A DNA stretch of 64,000 nt from Stomorhina lunata (lineage: Eukaryota; Arthropoda; Insecta; Diptera; Rhiniidae): the NCBI GenBank assembly GCA_933228675.1, contig OW121740.1, forward strand, positions 31,954,632-32,018,631, written 5' to 3'. The notes beneath the pieces are model-generated. The model was not told where the DNA came from. It made no database searches and worked only from the letters and a program-made list of their open reading frames with translations. Shown in pieces: positions 35,167 to 45,155 of the stretch. Every line of letters begins with the position of its first letter. Position 1 is the first letter of the stretch. The position numbers and the translations under genes were made by a program.

Positions 35167-36288
35167 GATGGTCGTGGGTTCGAGTCGGGCTCAGGTTCAT
35201 GTCATAAATTATTTTTTTTAATTTATGATTTTTAAATTAGATGAATAAATTTTAGGAATACTGAAAAAACTATGTGACACTTAGCAGTGTGGAATGCTGC
35301 ATTTTCTGTCCCGCTACGGACTTCATCAGCACACTGTGTCACCAACTGTTAGATGCCAGTAGTTAAGATCATCTATTTAACTGAATTCTTAAGCGAAATT
35401 GAAAACGAGAATTATATTAACACTCATTTCTATTTCACCTATGACCATATGATCGATTCAGTTAGACGAACTTATCCACCATAGTTTTTTCCTTTATGTT
35501 TTGTATTCCTATCCTTTATTAATCTACATTTACTTTGTACTTTAACCAACTATCAGCTGGTAATGAAGACAAAGATTTTTGTTTTGACAAGTTTCTGTTT
35601 ATTCTTTTACGTTAATGCAAATTTGAATTTAGTATCAACTTGAAAGAGTTAATGAAAACATGTAAATCGCGGTGCCCATGCAATTTAATTGAAAGAAATT
35701 AATTTTAGTTGAACCAGAATTTATGTTGATGGTCGTGGGTTCGAGTCGGGCTCAGGTTCATGTCATAAATTATTTTTTTTAATTTATGATTTTTAAATTA
35801 GATGAATAAATTTTAGGAATACTGAAAAAACTATGTGACACTTAGCAGTGTGGAATGCTGCATTTTCTGTCCCGCTACGGACTTCATCAGCACACTGTGT
35901 CACCAACTGTTAGATGCCAGTAGTTAAGATCATCTATTTAACTGAATTCTTAAGCGAAATTGAAAACGAGAATTATATTAACACTCATTTCTATTTCACC
36001 TATGACCATATGATCGATTCAGTTAGACGAACTTATCCACCATAGTTTTTTCCTTTATGTTTTGTATTCCTATCCTTTATTAATCTACATTTACTTTGTA
36101 CTTTAACCAACTATCAGCTGGTAATGAAGACAAAGATTTTTGTTTTGACAAGTTTCTGTTTATTCTTTTACGTTAATGCAAATTTGAATTTAGTATCAAC
36201 TTGAAAGAGTTAATGAAAACATGTAAATCGCGGTGCCCATGCAATTTAATTGAAAGAAATTAATTTTAGTTGAACCAGAATTTATGTT
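35167..36288 (+). repeat. Repeat C, two identical-looking 561-bp tandem units
   Basis: Units 35167-35727 and 35728-36288 appear base-for-base identical by eye. Each opens GATGGTCGTGGGTTCGAGTC, whose GGTTCGAGTC matches the pol III B-box of tRNA-derived SINEs. Each contains GTGACACTTAGCAGTGTGG facing CACACTGTGTCAC, and a short frame that translates to LSEIENENYINTHFYFT. A related copy is at 44143-44500. Confidence 0.85.
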
Positions 36289-36308
36289 GATGGTCGTGGG
36301 TTCGAGTC

Positions 36309-36575
36309 AATTTCGCTTAAGAATTCAGTTAAATAGATGATCTTAACTACTGGCATCTAACAGTTGGTGACACAGTGTGCTGATGAAGTCCGTAGCGGGA
36401 CAGAAAATGCAGCATTCCACACTGCTAAGTGTCACATAGTTTTTTCAGTATTCCTAAAATTTATTCATCTAATTTAAAAATCATAAATTAAAAAAAAATA
36501 ATTTATGACATGAACCTGAGCCCGACTCGAACCCACGACCATCAACATAAATTCTGGTTCAACTAAAATTAATTT
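36309..36575 (-). repeat. Repeat C, inverted copy forming a fold-back
   Basis: After 20 bases of a third unit (36289-36308) the sequence flips: 36309-36575 is the reverse complement of about 35695-35960. Arms of about 266 bp are separated by about 350 bp. Confidence 0.85.
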
Positions 36576-36577
36576 CT

Positions 36578-36640
36578 TTCGAAAAATATTTTTATGAAAT
36601 ATTTTTCTATAAAAAGATGTTTGTATCGAAAATATATTAA
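36578..36640 (-). repeat. S6 remainder to the right of repeat C
   Basis: CGAAAAATATTTTTATG and AATATTTTTCTATAAAAAG resemble the degenerate S6 units at 35040-35160. Confidence 0.6.
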
Positions 36641-36771
36641 AAATATCTTTTAATCTAAACAATCTAAACATGTTTGATATTAGAATTTATTTCTGTTTTC
36701 AAAAATATTCCAAATTCGGTTACATTTCAAAAAAAAATAAAATGGCAACAATGTCCGTAATTATATTTCTT

Positions 36772-37396
36772 AAGCTACGGTCACATTGATTAAACATTTA
36801 ATCGAAATTATCAAATATTTGATCCTCGTAGTCTGACCACAAAATATTTTTGAGGTTCAAACAAGAAACATGTTGATTTGAACAAAACAAAATCATTTGC
36901 CAGCAAATAAAAATTTTCCTAATGTGACCACGCAAGAGCAAATATTTTATTAAATTTTGATCAAATAATTATTTAATCTTACAAAATTTTTGTAACATCA
37001 AACAGGGGCAAATAACAGCTGAGCATTTGTATTGTTTACTATTCAAACAGAAACAACAACATCAAATTTGAGAAACAACAACATCAATTTTGAGAAACAA
37101 CAACATCAAATTTGAGAAACAACAACTCAAATATGAGAAACAAATTGCCAGATACACAATTTTGTTTTGAAAAAATTTGATCAAATATTTTTTGGGAAAA
37201 TATTTAATCTTCAGTGTGACCATAAATAAAACCTGTTTTTTTGTTTATACTTTGAACATATTTTTTCTGTATTTTATCAAATAAAAATCGTCAAATAAAT
37301 GTGCAAGTGTGACCACAAATTTTTTATTATATTGTTTTGACAATATTTTACTCAAAATATTTGATTTAAATGTTTAATGAGTCTGACCGTACCTTT
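36772..37396 (+). mobile_element. MITE with ACGGTCA terminal inverted repeats
   Basis: About 620 bp. Left end AGCTACGGTCACATTGATTA and right end (inverted) AGGTACGGTCAGACTCATTA, both followed by AACATTTAA. Inner inverted words GTGACCAC and GTGTGACC recur. No frame. The target duplication is ambiguous. A cluster of about four 26-bp units with CAACAACATCAAATTTGAGA lies at 37046-37146. Confidence 0.7.
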
Positions 37397-37455
37397 AGTC
37401 TTTTCCTTAACAAAGCGGCACCAACCGACTATGTTAATATCCAACTTCCAACTGA

Positions 37456-37602
37456 ATGATTTTAATACTCATTTTCGCGAGTTTCATTAATGATCGTGGT
37501 ATTTACGAAAATAACAAAAATTCTTCGGCTTCTGGTGGTATGGGCTTCCTACGCATTGCAATGCGTTTTCAAATGCTTAACAAATATTATATCGGTCTTT
37601 AA
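37456..37602 (+). CDS. 48-codon ORF, partner of 27577-27726
   Basis: Reads MILILIFASFINDRGIYENN, then KNSSASGGMGFLRIAMRFQM and LNKYYIGL before TAA. The first 20 codons match the minus-strand ORF at 27577-27726 with mostly conservative changes, and after codon 24 the two diverge. Upstream DNA (AACAAAGCGGCACC, TTAATATCCAA) is also shared. Could be a duplicated exon or a passenger of an unrecognised repeat. Confidence 0.3.
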   Translation: MILILIFASFINDRGIYENNKNSSASGGMGFLRIAMRFQMLNKYYIGL

Positions 37603-37779
37603 AGATGAATACTTATTATGAAGCATTCCTATTTTCAAGATACTAAATAAATGAACATGAATAAAATTAAACGCTGGTGTACATCACGTGAATATTTGAG
37701 CAGTGAAAACATCAAATTTATAACTATTTTCCCGTACAATCCTGACTTGACGCCTAATGACTTATAATTGTTCCCGAAT

Positions 37780-37843
37780 ATGTTGGGTGTCACAGAGGTC
37801 AAGTTTTAAGTGTCAGTTGTAGGTTCGATTCCCATTAGTAAAT
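37780..37843 (+). repeat. tRNA-like motif (B-box plus weak A-box)
   Basis: GGTTCGATTCC (37823-37833) is a perfect pol III B-box. GTGTCACAGAGG, about 35 bases upstream, is a weak A-box. No cloverleaf can be drawn with confidence. Likely a SINE head or tRNA pseudogene. Confidence 0.35.
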
Positions 37844-38457
37844 GTCCCATAACATTACGTCGATCTTATAACCTGCTTTACTGCTTTCGTTAGAATTGGT
37901 ATATAACTAAACTTTCTATTGTAATTTAAAATAAATAATTATTTAATATTCATATAAATAGCAATTTTACAAGTCAATATTTAAAGTTTCATGTTTTGAA
38001 CAATAATGATTTTCCAATATCGATTACGTTTATTTATAACCATTTATTCCACGAATATAATAGAATTTTAAATTTATACAATATTTGATATTACATTTTG
38101 TTTTGTTTATTATCTGCAAGCGTTGTTTTAAAATCTAATTATTATTTTCCTATATTTTAGTTAAGTATTATAATTCATTATGCGCCATAAATTTGACTCA
38201 TAAAATGCATATGTATGTTTGTTTGAAAGTATACTCGTTTATGTACATAATTTTTTGCCTATTTACTAAATTAGTGTTATAACTCCAAAAACCTAGTTCG
38301 TAGTTTAATGTCTTTAAAAGTCATCTTGATAAATACAAAACTCATTTCGTTCCTATGACAATATGAAAATAAGTTTTCAATTAAAATATATAAATTAAAT
38401 TCTAACCATCAAAAGCACACCTTTTTACTTGAATTTAATTCTATTAAATAAAATAAG

Positions 38458-38523
38458 ATGGAACTTAGTAAAAACTCGTCTTTTTTGAGTTATAACACTC
38501 TTTTAGAAGATATATCACAAAAG
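38458..38523 (+). CDS. Speculative first coding exon
   Basis: ATG opens 22 codons, MELSKNSSFLSYNTLLEDIS QK, ending exactly at a good donor AAAAG/GTAAAT, with a stop upstream in frame. Short enough to be chance, and no partner exon was found downstream. Confidence 0.15.
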
Positions 38524-38618
38524 GTAAATATTTGAATACATAAATATTTGTATTGACATTTCTAGTGACTAATTTACTACTAAATTAATATTGGAAAAAT
38601 ATAAATAAATATTTAAGT

Positions 38619-39188
38619 AAACAAGTTTATGTTCGATTAAGCCCAACCATATGATACCCTTCACCGATATAAGGTATAATAAGGTCCAATGAATTAAAAA
38701 GTTTATTTTTAAAAATGCATTTATTTGTTAAAAATTGTTATCATACAAACATTTTGTAATATATAAGTAAATGCGTATTGCTATTTAATTGAAAGGCATG
38801 GTCAAATTTGAAACGATTCCAGGTGAATTTAGTATAATGCTCATACAAAATTTCAAACAAAACATCTGAAAAATCCCAATTGTAGGAAATTTGATTTTTA
38901 GTTGGTATCAGAAAAAATGGACCGATGGACCAAATCAAATGTTTGTTCTATATTTTCAACTAATTATCAATCTTGTAACCTTTACTATGACAAGACGTTT
39001 ACATGGAACACAGGGCCACCGGACGGACACTGAACTTTGTTCAATGGACTCAGAAAGTGATTCTGAGTTGATCAGTTTACTTAAAGGTGGGTCTCATACT
39101 AAGTAAGATTTCTATACGCTACATACATGCATTAGCACTAACTTATGATAACCATTTTTCAAGTAAGATGGTATAGGGTATAAAAATT
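38619..39188 (+). repeat. Divergent family A relative
   Basis: AAACAAGTTTATGTTCGATTA, AAGCCCAACCATATGATACCC at the start and GGTATAGGGTATAAAA at the end, with ACGGACACTGAACTTTGTTC and CTCAGAAAGTGATTCTGAG inside. Same plan as family A but strongly diverged and shorter. Confidence 0.7.
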
Positions 39189-39462
39189 GAAAACAATTAA
39201 AATGAATGCTTGTCTGAAAAGTTCACTTAAAAAAAAGAGGGCCACCGGACGGACATTGAACTTCGTTCAATGGACTCAGAAAGTGATTCTGAGTTGATCA
39301 GTTTACTTAAAAGTGGGTCTCATACTAAGTAATATTTCTATACGTTACATATATACATTAGCACTAACTTATTATAACCATTTTTCAAGTAAGATGGTAT
39401 AGGGTATAAAAATTGAAAGCAATTAAAATGAATGCTTGACTGAAAAGTTCACTGTAAAAAAG
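39013..39462 (+). repeat. 226-bp tandem duplication of a family A 3' end
   Basis: 39013-39238 and 39239-39462 are about 95% alike: GGGCCACCGGACGGACA, TGAGTTGATCAGTTTACTTA, AGATGGTATAGGGTATAAAA, ATGAATGCTTG, AAAAGTTCACT. The duplication includes flanking DNA beyond the element end. Confidence 0.9.
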
Positions 39463-39493
39463 GAAAATAATAAATTTTAAATAAAGTTTTATT

Positions 39494-39920
39494 TTATTCA
39501 AAGTAGTTGGCTTCGAGGGTTACGCAACAATCAATAATGTTTCATGTCAGTACATTTGTATGGGAAGTTAACAAATTTAACTTTAACTAGTCTCAAAATA
39601 GGCGTTAATTTGGGTGATTACGTTTATCGGTGGTAATTTGTCTTACAGCTAACATTATCTTAAGGTCTGATAACAGAAAAATGTTGCTGGAGGTTAGATC
39701 TAGAGAATACGGTCGATGTGGAACCTATTCTAATCCCAATTTGTACAATTTTGCAATGGTTCCCATTTCTATGTCATACAGTGTATTATCTTGATCAAAC
39801 AGCGCTTTCTTCGTTTTTTAGTCGATATCGACTTTGCTGCGATTTCTTCCTTTAAACGGTCCAATATGTAATAGATGTCGTTTCGAGGTTGTTTCCTTTT
39901 TCAAGATAGTTGACTAATAC
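39494..39920 (-). pseudogene. DD34D mariner transposase relic (C-terminal half)
   Basis: Minus-strand translation across frameshifts gives YYILDRLKEEIAAKS, then ALFDQDNT, KLYKLGLE, VPHRPYSLDLTSSNIFLLSD, and finally IDCCVTLEANYFE before the stop at 39494-39496. These match the mariner pattern (LLDRLKEEI, FHQDNAP, PHPPYSPDLAPSDYFLFSDL, CIxLxGxYxE). The third catalytic aspartate is N (SSN instead of PSD), and stops and frameshifts are present. Only the C-terminal catalytic part is seen; no TIRs found. Confidence 0.75.
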
Positions 39921-40060
39921 AACCTTTCCTCAACGCGTTTTGATGGTTAGTTAGGCCATCATAATCAGAAGAAATATCCCTAATTCTAGACAGAATAAAT
40001 ACGAATTATAGTGTCTTAACAAATATCAACATAAAGCAAAAATAAAAATTTTTCCCATTT
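39921..40060 (+). repeat. Repeat D, diverged copy
   Basis: ACCTTTCCTCAACGCGTTTTG, ATGGTTAGTTAGGCCATC and ATCCCTAATTCTAGACAGA match 44620-44700. Adjacent to the mariner relic. Function unknown. Confidence 0.6.
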
Positions 40061-40136
40061 TTGTTGGGGTTTACTCTGATCTATTTCATCCATTTTCATA
40101 TGTAGCTATAAATGAAATAGAATCAATTGCATAATT

Positions 40137-40864
40137 TTTAATAAAAAAAGTTATAACCAATAACTCGCTATAGAAAAATTTGAAACCAAAATTTTTTTTA
40201 TAGAAAAATTTTATACTAAAAATTTTCAATATAAAATGTTCAATAGAAAAATTTTATACCAATAATTTTCTATAAAAAAAATTAAAAAACCAAAAATTTT
40301 ATGTGAAAAATTTTTTATAGAAAAATTTAACACTAAAATTTTCTATAAAAAAATTAATAAAGTAAAACAATTTCTGTTCCAAAATTTAATACTAAAAATT
40401 TTCTATAGAAAATATTAATACCAAACATTTTTTATAGAAAAATTTAATACATACAAACATTTTCTATAGAAAAATTTTACCAAAAATTTTTTTTTATAGA
40501 AAAAATTAACAGCAAAAATTTTCTTGCAGAAGAATTTAATACCAAAAATTTTTTATAAAAAAATATTTAATACCAAAAATTTTTTAAAGAAAAAATGTAT
40601 ACCAAAAATTTTCAGATGTAAAATTGTATATTAAAAACTTTATACCAAAAATTTTCTATAGAAAAATTTAAAAACAAAAATTTTTTATAGAAAAATATAA
40701 AAATTTTCTTAAAAAAAATTTTGTAACAAATATTTTCTATAGAAATATTTAATACAAAAAATTAATACCACAAATTTTCTTTGCAAAAATTTAATAACAA
40801 AAATTTTCTATAGAAAAATTTAATACCAAAAATTTTTTATAGAAAAATTTAACACCAAAAATTT
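40137..40864 (+). repeat. Degenerate satellite S7, about 29-bp period (left block)
   Basis: Loose repeats of CTATAGAAAAATTTAATACC followed by AAAAATTTT. Highly diverged, with only some units carrying the CTATAG dyad. About 510 bp of it recurs at 41898-42410. Confidence 0.85.
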
Positions 40865-41818
40865 CCCAGTAAAACTTTTCATTACCAAATAATGAGTTAA
40901 ACAGTTAAACTATTGAACACGAACTACTTACTCATTCGCTGTTTAAGTCATTACATTAACATGGGGCAAGTACTTACCAATTGCAAAAAAGTAATGACTT
41001 GGGTAAGCAATTTGAAAGCAACAACAACAACTTTTTTGTTGTTGTTTTATTAAAAACATATATTTCTAAACGAAATACAAAATTTTTTTTTATGATCCCA
41101 TGGGGGCTCGAACCCAGACCCTCCGACTGCTAGGCAGAGACTCTTCCACTGAGCTACTTCATATGTTGAAAACTTAGCAGCTTATAATTAATATAAACAA
41201 TTTTTATTTTTAAATCCAAAATCATGTGAAAATAACTTTGTTTTTCCCTGCTTTTTTTTTTTGCTTTGTTGTAATTTTTGGAAAAATATTTTTATACGAT
41301 TTTTTGTAATTATTTTAAAACTTTTTTAAAATTATTTTAAAACTTAAACAATTTAAATCTTCTTTTTTGTATAAGTTTTTACATAAGATTGACTCTTACT
41401 TACTTAAATGTTACAACCTGTTAAGGTCAAAGTCCGAGCATATTTTAGAATTCCATGGATTTCGATCTTGTGCGAATATTCTCCAATTTTATAGGCCAAG
41501 CTTTGAAAAATGTTCCTCTACTTGGTCTTTCTATCAAAGTTTCGAACATCCTCCTCTAATATTAGGTAGTGGGACATTTCAAATCTAATTTTATCCTCTT
41601 CATTATATTTTTTTTCAAGAGACGGTTACTAGCCCGTAATCCTAACCCATTTTATCGATCTTATGTGACAACTGAACCGGGGCCATTCAGTTTAAATTAC
41701 CATCTTAATTACAAATAAGTACTTCTGTAATAACTTATTATTTATTCGGATGGTATGTTGTAGTCGTTACAAGGTAATCAGTTATCAGAGTACTTGCCAT
41801 TACCAAAGTTTTGCTGGG
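40865..41818 (+). mobile_element. TIR element inserted in S7
   Basis: Left end CCCAGTAAAACTTT and right end AAAGTTTTGCTGGG are inverted repeats, and ATTACC is shared further in. Flanks are S7 monomer (AAAAATTT on the left, TTTCTATAGAAAA on the right), so it interrupted a monomer; a 2-bp TT duplication is the simplest reading but the T run makes it uncertain. The left subterminal region has a TTAAACAG/CTGTTTAAG hairpin (about 40893-40955). It carries a tRNA-like segment and no transposase. Frames at 41367-41588 are not recognised. Confidence 0.65.
41093..41166 (-). repeat. tRNA-derived segment, anticodon-like AGC
   Basis: The minus strand has a perfect A-box TAGCTCAGTGG and B-box GGGTTCGAGCC with tRNA spacing. 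The anticodon loop position reads CTAGCAG (AGC, alanine-like). The acceptor stem and outer T-stem pairs do not match, and a T/A-rich tail follows. Best read as a tRNA pseudogene or SINE head within the TIR element. Confidence 0.6.
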
Positions 41819-43670
41819 TTTCTATAGAAAAATTTAATATCAAAAATCTTCAATAAAATATATTATACTCAAAATTTTCAATAGAAAATTTTCTAAAATT
41901 AATAAAAGAAAACAATTTCTGTTCCAAAATTTAATACTAAAAATTTTCTATAGAAAATATTAATACCAAACATTTTTTATAGAAAAATTTAATACATACC
42001 AAAATTTTCTATAGAAAAATTCAGTACCAACAATTTTTTTATAGAAAAAATTAACAGCAAAAATTTTCTTGCAGAAGAATTTAATACCAAAAATTTTTTA
42101 TAAAAAAATATTTAATACCAAAAATTTTTTAAAGAAAAAATGTATACCAAAAATTTTCAGATGTAAAATTGTATATTAAAAACTTTATACCAAAAATTTT
42201 CTATAGGAAAATTTAAAAACAAAAATTTTTTATAGAAAAATATAAAAATTTTCTTAAAAAAAATTTTGTAACAAATATTTTCTATAGAAATATTTAATAC
42301 AAAAAATGAATACCAAAAATTTTCTTTGCAAAAATTTAATAACAAAAATTTTCTATAGAAAAATTTAATACCAAAAATTTTTTATAGAAAAATTTAACAC
42401 CAAAAATTTTCTATATAAAAATTTAATATCAAAAATCTTCAATAAAAAATTTTATACTCAAAATTTTGAATAGAAAATTTTCTATAGAATAACTTAAAAC
42501 CAAAAATTTTCTGTAGAAAAATTTAAAACCAAAAATTTTTTATAGAAAAATATAAAAATTTTCTTAAAAAAATTTTGTAACAAATATTTTCTATAGAAAT
42601 ATTTAATACAAAAAATGAATACCAAAAATTTTCTTTGGAAAAATTAAATAACAAAAATTTTCTATAGAAAAATTTAATACCAAAAATTTTTTATAGAAAA
42701 ATTTAACACCAAAAATTTTCTATAGAAAAATTTCAAATCAAACATTTTTTATAGAAAGATTTAATACCAAAAATTTTCTTTAAAAAATTTAACACCAAAA
42801 GTTTTCTATTGAAAAATTTAATGCCAAAAGTTTTCTATAGAAAAATTTAATACCAAGAATTTTCTAAAGAAAAATTTAAATCCAAAAATTTTCTACAGAA
42901 AAATTTAATACTAAAAATTTTCTATAGAAAAATTTTACAATATATTAAAAATTTGTTATACCAAAAATTTTATAAAAAAATTTTCTATAGAAAAATATGA
43001 ATCAAAAAATTTTCTATAGAAAATGTTAAAACCAAAAATTTTCTATTGAAAAATTTAATACCAAAAATTTTCTAACGAAAAATTTAATACCAAAAATTTT
43101 CAAAAGAAAAATTGTATACTAAAAATTGTATACCAAAAATTTTCTAACGAAAAATTTAATACCAAAAATTTTGAAATGAAAAATTTTATACTGAAAATTG
43201 TATACCAAAAATTTTCTATTGAAAAATTTAAAACCAAAAATTTTCTATTGAAAAATTTAATTCCAAAAATTTTCTATAAAAAATTTTAAAACCAAATATT
43301 TTCTATAGAAAACTGTAATACCAAAAATTTGTTATACAAAAATTTAATATCAAAACTTTTTTACAGAAATATATAAACAGAAAAATTTCCATAGAAAAAA
43401 ATTTAATACCAACAATTTTTCAAAGAAAAATTTTATACCAAAAATTTTAAGTAGAAAAATTTAATACCTAAAATTTTTTATAAAAACATTTAATAGCAAA
43501 AATTTTTTATAGAAAAATTAATTACGTAAAGATTTCGATAGAAGAATTTAATACGAAAAATTTTCAATAAAAATTGTACACTAAAAATTTTCTATAAAAA
43601 AAATCTAAAACCAAAAATTTTATATAGAAAATTTTTATACCAAAAATTTTTTAAAGAAAAATTTATTTTT
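41819..43670 (+). repeat. Degenerate satellite S7 (main block)
   Basis: About 60 loose units. 41898-42410 is a direct copy of 40352-40864 (offset 1544 bp; markers CAATTTCTGTTCC, CTTGCAGAAGAA, TTCAGATGTAAAATTG). A smaller block around 42236-42370 is copied again at 42540-42680. Confidence 0.85.
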
Positions 43671-43780
43671 TCATCTAATTTAAAAATCATAAATTTGAAA
43701 AAAATGTGATATGGACCTAAGCTAGATTTAAACACACGACATTCAAGAAATATTGGTCTAAATAAAATTAATTACTTCCA
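43671..43780 (-). repeat. Repeat C relic (inverted) within S7
   Basis: TCATCTAATTTAAAAATCAT, AAACACACGACATTCAAG and AATAAAATTAATTACTTCC match the inverted C copy at 36470-36575 with substitutions. Confidence 0.65.
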
Positions 43781-44138
43781 GAAAAAATTAATACTAAAAA
43801 TTTTTTTTAAGAAAAATTTAATACCAAAATTTTTCAATTGAAAAATTTAATAGCAAAAATTTTCAATAAAAAATTTTATTAAGAAAAATTTAAGATTAAC
43901 AATTTTTTATAGAAAAATTTAAAATCAAAAATTTTTTATAGAAAAATTGTAAAGCAACATTTTTCTACCGAGGAATTTAATACCAAAACTTTTCTATAGA
44001 AAAATTTTATACCAACATTTGTAATAGAAAAATTGTATACCAAAAATTTTTTATAGAAATATTTAAAACATGGAAAACATTTGTTGAGATATAAATATAT
44101 GTAATACCAAAAATTTTTTAAATAAAAATTTAATATGT
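43781..44138 (+). repeat. Degenerate satellite S7 (right block)
   Basis: Continues the 29-bp pattern to the edge of the next C copy. Confidence 0.75.
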
Positions 44139-44142
44139 TGGA

Positions 44143-44500
44143 GGTTGTGAGTTCGAGTCGGGCTTAGGTTCATATAATAAATTATTTTTTTTTACAAATA
44201 TTTACGATGTTAAATTAGATTAAAAATAGTAGGAATGCTAAAAAACTATGTGACACTTATCAGTGTGGAATGCTGCATTTTCTGTCCAGCTACAGACTTC
44301 ATCACCACACTAAGTCACCAATTGTTGGATGCCAGTTTAAGATCATCTATTTAACTGAACCCTTAAGTGAAATGGAAAACGAGAATTATGTTTACACTCA
44401 TTTCTATTTCACTAATTACAATATTATCGATTCCGTTAGACGAACTTACCCAACATTGTTTTTTATTTTACATATCGTATCTCTTCCTACATAAAAATCT
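44143..44500 (+). repeat. Repeat C, diverged full copy
   Basis: GTTGTGAGTTCGAGTCGGGC, GTGACACTTATCAGTGTGGA and ATTTTCTGTCC match the 561-bp units. It carries a 74-codon frame (44270-44494) with LSEMENENYVYTHFYFT and IDSVRRTYP, the same peptide as in the other copies (LSEIENENYINTHFYFT, IDSVRRTYP). Confidence 0.75.
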
Positions 44501-44524
44501 TGGTTCAAATAAAATGAATTTCAA

Positions 44525-45155
44525 AGTTTTACTGTTGTGTATTGCAGTAAGAATCCCAATTTATTACAATTATTTGTTATTGTAATAAATAGCTTTTTGA
44601 TAAAACCAAAAAATGTTGGTGGGGAAACCTTTCCTCGACGCCTTTCGATGGTTGGTTAGACCATCTCATCAGGAGGATTATCCCTAATTCTAGACAGAGC
44701 GAAAACCTCACATTATATATAATTTGAGGGACTGAATAAGTACGAATTATTATTATTGTGTCCAACAAATATCAACATAAAGCGAAGATTATCATCCGAA
44801 CAGAAACACACAAACATTTTTCAGTTTTATCATTTCTTTATTTCCAACACTTTTGTTGTTGCTTTGTTGGCGACTAAGACAAAAGTGCTATAAAGAGGGT
44901 TTAAAGAAAGATTTAAATAAACAAAAGTTTATTTTAAAGCTTGGCACATGTGCAGCCGTATATTTATTAAAAAGGTTTATCAAAATTTGGGACATCAAAC
45001 ATTTAATTAAAAAGTTTTACTGTAGTGTATTGCACTAAGAATCCCAATTTATTACAATTATTTATTATTGTAATAAATAGTTTTTTGATAAAACCAAAAA
45101 ATGTTGGTGGGGAAACCTTTCCTCGACGCGTTTCGATGGTTGGTTAGACCATCTC
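44525..45155 (+). repeat. Repeat D, 487-bp direct duplication
   Basis: 44525-44655 (AGTTTTACTGTTGTGTATTG to GTTGGTTAGACCATCTC) recurs at 45012-45154 at about 95% identity. Both include GTTGGTGGGGAAACC, TTCCTCGACGC and a TTACAATTATT/TTATTGTAATAA palindrome-like stretch. The intervening 44656-45011 is unassigned. Confidence 0.75.

Larger units (their letters stand above)
37603..38618. other. Unassigned AT-rich DNA
   Basis: Holds a tRNA-like motif and a possible first exon, listed separately. Nothing else seen. Confidence 0.4.

Noticed and set aside
41093..41166. Functional tRNA-Ala gene
   Set aside because: A- and B-boxes are good but the acceptor stem and part of the T-stem do not pair, and the segment sits inside a mobile element.
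44853..45038. 61-codon plus-strand frame
   Set aside because: Runs from unassigned DNA into repeat D; the end is repeat-derived.
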